Positions 14,068-16,568 of a stretch of DNA of 16,568 bases are shown here, in pieces (position 1 is the stretch's first letter; each line of letters starts with the position of its first letter). Source of the stretch: an uncultured Pseudomonadota bacterium (lineage in GTDB: Bacteria; Pseudomonadota; Gammaproteobacteria; Steroidobacterales; Steroidobacteraceae); the NCBI GenBank assembly GCA_903910215.1, contig CAIVYV010000001.1:1-16568 (forward strand), written 5' to 3'. A model generated the notes under the pieces. It had not been told where the DNA came from. It was given only the letters and a program-made list of their open reading frames with translations, and made no database searches. The position numbers and the translations under genes are program-made.

Positions 14068-15291
14068 ATGGCCTCGTTGACCACCCGTGTATCGAGTTAT
14101 GTGTCGGATCGCGCATCGGTCTCGGCCATGCGTCGGCAGCAGGCTGAAGTCGCGATCACGCAACGCGAAGTGGCGAGTGGCAAGCGGGAAATTCGCGATC
14201 CGGCTGAAATCAATAGCGCCGAGGCTCTTAAAGCATTCCTTGTGCGCTCGGAGCGATACCAGGAGAATTCACAGCTTGCTACCTATCGGCTGGGCCTCGT
14301 GGAGAGCGGGCTCGCAAGCGCCATGGAAGCTATGCAGACGGCACGTGAGTTTGTGGTCAACGCGAACACGGCTAGCGTCAATCCCGAGTCGAGACCTATT
14401 CTCGCCATTCAGGTCCGGGAAATGCGTGAGCATTTACTGGAGATCGTCAATCGAAAAGATGCAGAGGGTAACGCGCTGTTTGCCGGTCTGAAGACCGGCG
14501 TCGTGCCCTTTGTAAAGTCGGGCGATTCGGTCACATACCAAGGCGATGCTAACGCGCGAAAACTGCAGTTGAGCGATACGCGAACCGTCGAAGATGGATT
14601 CTCCGGACAACATCTGTTCGTGGATGTCACGCAGGGCAATGGGACCTTCGTGACCACGGTTGATGCCGCCAATACGGGTCAAGGCCGTGTGTCGCCGGGG
14701 TCTGTCGTCGACGTTAATGCCTGGAACGCCTCACCCGAGCCTCGCAACTACACCATATCCATTACCGAGTCGGGTGGCGTCAAGCAGTACCAAATTCGCG
14801 ACGCCAGCGGCGCCGTGGTCCCGGGGGGCGGAAACTTTGTGTCAGGTCAATCGATCAACTTTCGTGGCATCTCGTTCACGATAAGCGGCGAACCTGTCGT
14901 AGGCGATAAATTCGTCGTCAAGCAGGCGACGACGGAGAATGTATTTAAGACGCTAGATCGACTGATTGCGGCGCTTGATACGAAACTGAGCGACGCCAGC
15001 ACGATCTCCAAGGTCGGCAGCGAATACGACTCTGTACTGCAGCAGGTGGAGCGGGTGATAGAAACCCTCAACCTGGCACGTGCGTCGGTCGGGTCCCGTT
15101 TGGATGTAGTAGAAACGACCGATAATTTCCGCAGCGAACAAAAGCTTTTGGCAGAGAAGACTCTGTCCACTATCCGTGATGTCGATTTTGCTGAGGCTGT
15201 GTCTCGCTTGAACGCGCAGATGCAGGCGTTACAGGTGTCGCAGCAGGTGTATGCGAAGGCCGCCACGAAGAGTCTTTTCGATTACCTGTAA
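14068..15291 (+). CDS. flgL: Flagellar hook-filament junction protein FlgL
   Basis: A 407-residue flagellin-related junction protein, longer than the 317 of enteric FlgL because of a central beta-rich insertion (about 195-285) with Gly-Glu-Pro-Val-Val-Gly-Asp-Lys-Phe-Val-Val-Lys at its end. The N-terminal helix (about 20-60) has Arg-Arg-Gln-Gln-Ala-Glu-Val-Ala-Ile-Thr-Gln-Arg-Glu-Val-Ala-Ser-Gly-Lys. The usual Asp-Asp-Pro motif after this is replaced by Ile-Arg-Asp-Pro-Ala-Glu-Ile-Asn. Asn-Ala-Leu-Phe-Ala-Gly (about 135-140) matches the family's Gly-x-x-x-Phe-x-Gly region. The C-terminus, from Asp-Val-Asp-Phe-Ala-Glu-Ala-Val-Ser-Arg-Leu-Asn to the terminal Leu-Phe-Asp-Tyr-Leu, is typical FlgL. 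It starts 18 bases after flgK with TAGGAAA upstream and is the last gene of the structural operon before the flagellins. Confidence 0.94.
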   Translation: MASLTTRVSSYVSDRASVSAMRRQQAEVAITQREVASGKREIRDPAEINSAEALKAFLVRSERYQENSQLATYRLGLVESGLASAMEAMQTAREFVVNANTASVNPESRPILAIQVREMREHLLEIVNRKDAEGNALFAGLKTGVVPFVKSGDSVTYQGDANARKLQLSDTRTVEDGFSGQHLFVDVTQGNGTFVTTVDAANTGQGRVSPGSVVDVNAWNASPEPRNYTISITESGGVKQYQIRDASGAVVPGGGNFVSGQSINFRGISFTISGEPVVGDKFVVKQATTENVFKTLDRLIAALDTKLSDASTISKVGSEYDSVLQQVERVIETLNLARASVGSRLDVVETTDNFRSEQKLLAEKTLSTIRDVDFAEAVSRLNAQMQALQVSQQVYAKAATKSLFDYL

Positions 15292-15312
15292 GCAGAATCG
15301 TAAAAAACGCCC

Positions 15313-15339
15313 TAAAGTTTTGGTTTGAGGCTCCGATAC
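15313..15339 (+). promoter_or_regulatory. Sigma28 (FliA) promoter of flagellin 1
   Basis: TAAAGTTT (15313-15320), exactly 11 bases, TCCGATAC (15332-15339), against the consensus TAAAGTTT-N11-GCCGATAA: perfect -35, six of eight in -10. It shares the 12-mer CCCTAAAGTTTT with the flgM promoter, and an A6 tract (15302-15307) lies just upstream. Transcription is expected near 15346, giving a ~64-base leader that contains the Shine-Dalgarno hairpin. Confidence 0.92.
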
Positions 15340-15375
15340 AGGGTTTGAAGGAAGGGTGGGGCGCTGATGCGTTCC

Positions 15376-15402
15376 ACTCCTGTAGAACCCCAACACAGGA
15401 GT
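15376..15402 (+). promoter_or_regulatory. Hairpin sequestering the flagellin 1 ribosome-binding site
   Basis: ACTCCTGT (15376-15383) and ACAGGAGT (15395-15402) are perfect reverse complements separated by an 11-base loop (15384-15394). The right arm contains the only good Shine-Dalgarno sequence, AGGAG (15397-15401), eight bases before the ATG at 15410. In the folded leader the ribosome-binding site would be fully paired. This is a candidate for translational control of flagellin, for example by an RNA-binding protein, a small RNA or temperature. The pairing is seen directly; the regulatory role is inferred. Confidence 0.7.
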
Positions 15403-15409
15403 CTTAGAG

Positions 15410-16267
15410 ATGACGACGGTAATTAATACCAACGTGGCGTCGCTGACAGCGCAGCGCACCTTGGCTAAATCCTCTCTCGAAATGGCGACAGCCCTGCAGC
15501 GCTTGAGCTCGGGTCTGCGCATCAACAGCGCCAAGGACGATGCGGCCGGTCTCGCACTGAGCGAGCGACTGACCTCCCAGGTCCGCGGCTATAACCAGGC
15601 GATCCGCAACGCGGGCGATGGCATTTCGCTGGTGCAGACGGCGGAAGGTGGCATCGAGGCCATCACGAACAGTTTGCAGCGCATGCGTGAGCTTGCGGTG
15701 CAGTCAGCGAACTACAGCCTGACCAGCGTTGATCGCGTGGCGGTGGACACTGAATTCGTCGCTTTGCGCTCCGAAATCAACCGTGTGGCGCAGCAGACCC
15801 AGTTCAACGGTCAGAAACTGCTGAACGGTTCGATCACTGGATCGATGTCGTTCCAGGTCGGCGCAAACTCCGGTGAAACGATCGATGTCGTCGCGCTCGG
15901 TAATATGAACGCGACGGCCCTTGGTAACGCTGGTTCAGGGTTTACAAGCCTCGATGTGGCGGGTGTCTCCGGTCCGGATGCGGTCAATGCCAACAAGGCA
16001 ATCGTATCGATCGATGCGGCTCTCTCGACGGTCGTCCAGGAGCGAGCCAAGCTCGGTGCCTCGATCAACCGCTTCGAGCAGACGATCTCGAACCTGCGGG
16101 TGACGGTCGAGAACCTGACCTCGGCTCGTTCGCGGATCCAGGACGCCGACTTTGCGGCCGAAACCGCAGCACTCACGCGTCTGCAGATCCTGCAGCAGTC
16201 GGGCATGGCGGTCTTGTCTCAAGCTAACAACCTGCCACAAGGTGTCCTCGCGCTCCTGCGGCAGTAA
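15410..16267 (+). CDS. fliC: Flagellin 1 (compact filament subunit)
   Basis: A 285-residue flagellin with intact D0/D1 ends and a short middle. The N-terminus Val-Ile-Asn-Thr-Asn-Val-Ala-Ser-Leu leads into Gln30-Arg-Leu-Ser-Ser-Gly-Leu-Arg-Ile-Asn-Ser-Ala-Lys-Asp-Asp-Ala-Ala-Gly-Leu (30-48). Leu89-Gln-Arg-Met-Arg-Glu-Leu-Ala-Val-Gln-Ser-Ala-Asn follows (89-101). The C-terminus has Leu-Thr-Ser-Ala-Arg-Ser-Arg-Ile-Gln-Asp-Ala-Asp-Phe-Ala-Ala-Glu-Thr-Ala and ends Leu-Leu-Arg-Gln. The variable region is only ~50 residues (about 140-190), so surface domains D2/D3 are essentially absent. The ATG has AGGAG eight bases upstream, buried in a leader hairpin. It is driven by its own sigma28 promoter and followed by a strong terminator. 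It is exported through the hook and polymerises under the cap protein, whose gene lies outside the window. Confidence 0.97.
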   Translation: MTTVINTNVASLTAQRTLAKSSLEMATALQRLSSGLRINSAKDDAAGLALSERLTSQVRGYNQAIRNAGDGISLVQTAEGGIEAITNSLQRMRELAVQSANYSLTSVDRVAVDTEFVALRSEINRVAQQTQFNGQKLLNGSITGSMSFQVGANSGETIDVVALGNMNATALGNAGSGFTSLDVAGVSGPDAVNANKAIVSIDAALSTVVQERAKLGASINRFEQTISNLRVTVENLTSARSRIQDADFAAETAALTRLQILQQSGMAVLSQANNLPQGVLALLRQ

Positions 16268-16355
16268 TCGAATTGACTGCGGGGGCGGTGTCGCGACAAC
16301 GCCGCCCTCGGGTCATCCCCCTTAGCGGGGTTCTCCTGCAACATGTCGTTATCTT
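16268..16355 (+). other. Flagellin 1 3' untranslated region with extra GC hairpin
   Basis: This stretch between the flagellin 1 stop and the terminator has no gene. It contains GGGCGG (16283-16288) paired with CCGCCC (16302-16307), and inside the loop the palindrome TGTCGCGACA (16289-16298). There is no T-run after it. It could protect the abundant flagellin mRNA from 3' exonucleases; that is inference. Confidence 0.4.
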
Positions 16356-16390
16356 GCCCCCGTAGGTCAGTGACCTCCGGGGGCCTTTTT
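16356..16390 (+). terminator. Intrinsic terminator after flagellin 1
   Basis: GCCCCCG (16356-16362) pairs with CGGGGGC (16378-16384). After a single T/C mismatch the stem continues with AGGTC (16364-16368) and GACCT (16372-16376) around the loop AGT, giving 12 base pairs with one mismatch. The stem is followed by CTTTTTGTT. This is a strong rho-independent terminator that separates the two flagellin genes, so the second flagellin needs its own promoter. Confidence 0.93.
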
Positions 16391-16442
16391 GTTCTAGTTC
16401 CGGACATGCATCACGTTTTGTGCGGGCGGAGAGTGCTGAGGC

Positions 16443-16469
16443 TCGGGTAGAGGGCTTTTGAGCCGTTGA
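16443..16469 (+). promoter_or_regulatory. Weak sigma28-like promoter candidate for flagellin 2
   Basis: GCCGTTGA (16462-16469) matches six of eight bases of the FliA -10 box, but the sequence 11 bases upstream, TCGGGTAG (16443-16450), matches only three of eight of the -35 box. No better sigma28 site and no correctly spaced sigma54 GG-N10-GC pair was found between the terminator and the ATG. It is listed because a promoter must lie in this interval if the gene is expressed. Confidence 0.25.
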
Positions 16470-16473
16470 AGGC

Positions 16474-16488
16474 GGTGTCAGGAACACC
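16474..16488 (+). promoter_or_regulatory. Small hairpin with GGA loop upstream of flagellin 2
   Basis: GGTGT (16474-16478) and ACACC (16484-16488) pair perfectly around the five-base loop CAGGA (16479-16483). A GGA exposed in a hairpin loop is the shape recognised by CsrA/RsmA proteins, which control flagellar genes in several bacteria. Whether this stretch is transcribed depends on the unknown promoter position. It lies 29 bases before the ATG and does not include the ribosome-binding site AGGAG (16507-16511). Confidence 0.4.
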
Positions 16489-16517
16489 AATAAGCCTTAC
16501 GGCAGCAGGAGAGCCCC

Positions 16518-16568
16518 ATGAGCACAGTAATTAACACCAACATTGCATCGGTGATCGCGCAGCGATCG
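16518..16568 (+). CDS. Flagellin 2, N-terminal fragment at window edge
   Basis: Only 17 codons are visible: Met-Ser-Thr-Val-Ile-Asn-Thr-Asn-Ile-Ala-Ser-Val-Ile-Ala-Gln-Arg-Ser, nearly superimposable on the first 17 residues of flagellin 1 (differences at 2, 9, 12, 13 and 17, mostly conservative). This is the conserved D0 start of flagellin. AGGAG lies six bases before the ATG. The gene is cut by the window edge, not visibly broken. It is separated from flagellin 1 by a strong terminator and by a leader of different design, so the two genes are probably expressed differently. Confidence 0.88.
   Translation, partial: MSTVINTNIASVIAQRS

Noticed and set aside
16316..16332. CCCC-TTAGC-GGGG as a first flagellin terminator
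   Set aside because: The stem is only four or five pairs and no T-run follows. The structure at 16356-16390 is far stronger.
16424..16436. Possible sigma54 site upstream of flagellin 2
   Set aside because: The only GG and GC candidates are nine, not ten, bases apart, and the flanking bases do not fit the consensus.
1..16568. CRISPR arrays, tRNA genes, insertion sequences, phage or defence genes
   Set aside because: Reading both strands showed no regularly spaced repeats, no tRNA-like cloverleaf in the short gaps, and no transposase or integrase motifs. Nearly all DNA is accounted for by conventional genes.

Overview
This window is a flagellar rod-hook-filament gene cluster from a GC-rich Gammaproteobacterium. 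That placement rests on a two-domain FlgJ (rod-cap domain fused to a glucosaminidase, typical of Beta/Gammaproteobacteria), a flagellar hierarchy that uses both sigma54 and sigma28 promoters, and the gene order flgNMA / flgBCDEFGHIJKL / flagellin. A member of the Xanthomonadales, Nevskiales or Steroidobacter neighbourhood would fit, but the sequence alone does not fix the genus.

Left flank (1-3203): not flagellar. It holds the 3' end of a DUF4010/MgtC-type membrane protein (+), a tandem universal stress protein of UspE type (-), and a VAO/4-cresol-dehydrogenase-like FAD oxidoreductase (+). The short 3204-3251 gap carries a 13-bp direct repeat and a small hairpin where the oxidoreductase and flgN converge.

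Minus-strand regulatory/chaperone group (4906 down to 3252): flgA (P-ring chaperone), flgM (anti-sigma28) and flgN (hook-associated protein chaperone). flgA has a near-consensus sigma54 promoter so close to its ATG that the transcript should be essentially leaderless. flgM has its own near-perfect sigma28 promoter between flgA and flgM.

Plus-strand structural operon (5131-15291): flgB, C, D, E, F, G, H, I, J, K, L, tightly packed with gaps of 33 bases or less and two TAATG overlaps (flgH/flgI region and flgJ/flgK). A textbook sigma54 promoter lies 38 bases upstream of flgB, divergent from the flgA promoter.

Filament genes (15313-16568): a compact 285-aa flagellin with a near-perfect sigma28 promoter, a leader hairpin that buries its Shine-Dalgarno sequence, and a strong intrinsic terminator. 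A second flagellin follows and is cut off by the window edge after 17 codons; it has no clear sigma28 promoter.

Together the promoters give a two-tier logic. Sigma54 plus an enhancer-binding activator would make the rod, hook, rings and junction. Secretion of FlgM through the finished hook would then free sigma28 to express flagellin and replenish FlgM/FlgN. The genes are conventional. The most interesting signals are regulatory: the leaderless sigma54 flgA, matched AT-tract/sigma28 promoters, the SD-sequestering hairpin of flagellin 1, and the different upstream region of flagellin 2. I found no CRISPR array, tRNA, rRNA, insertion sequence or undescribed defence-type system.
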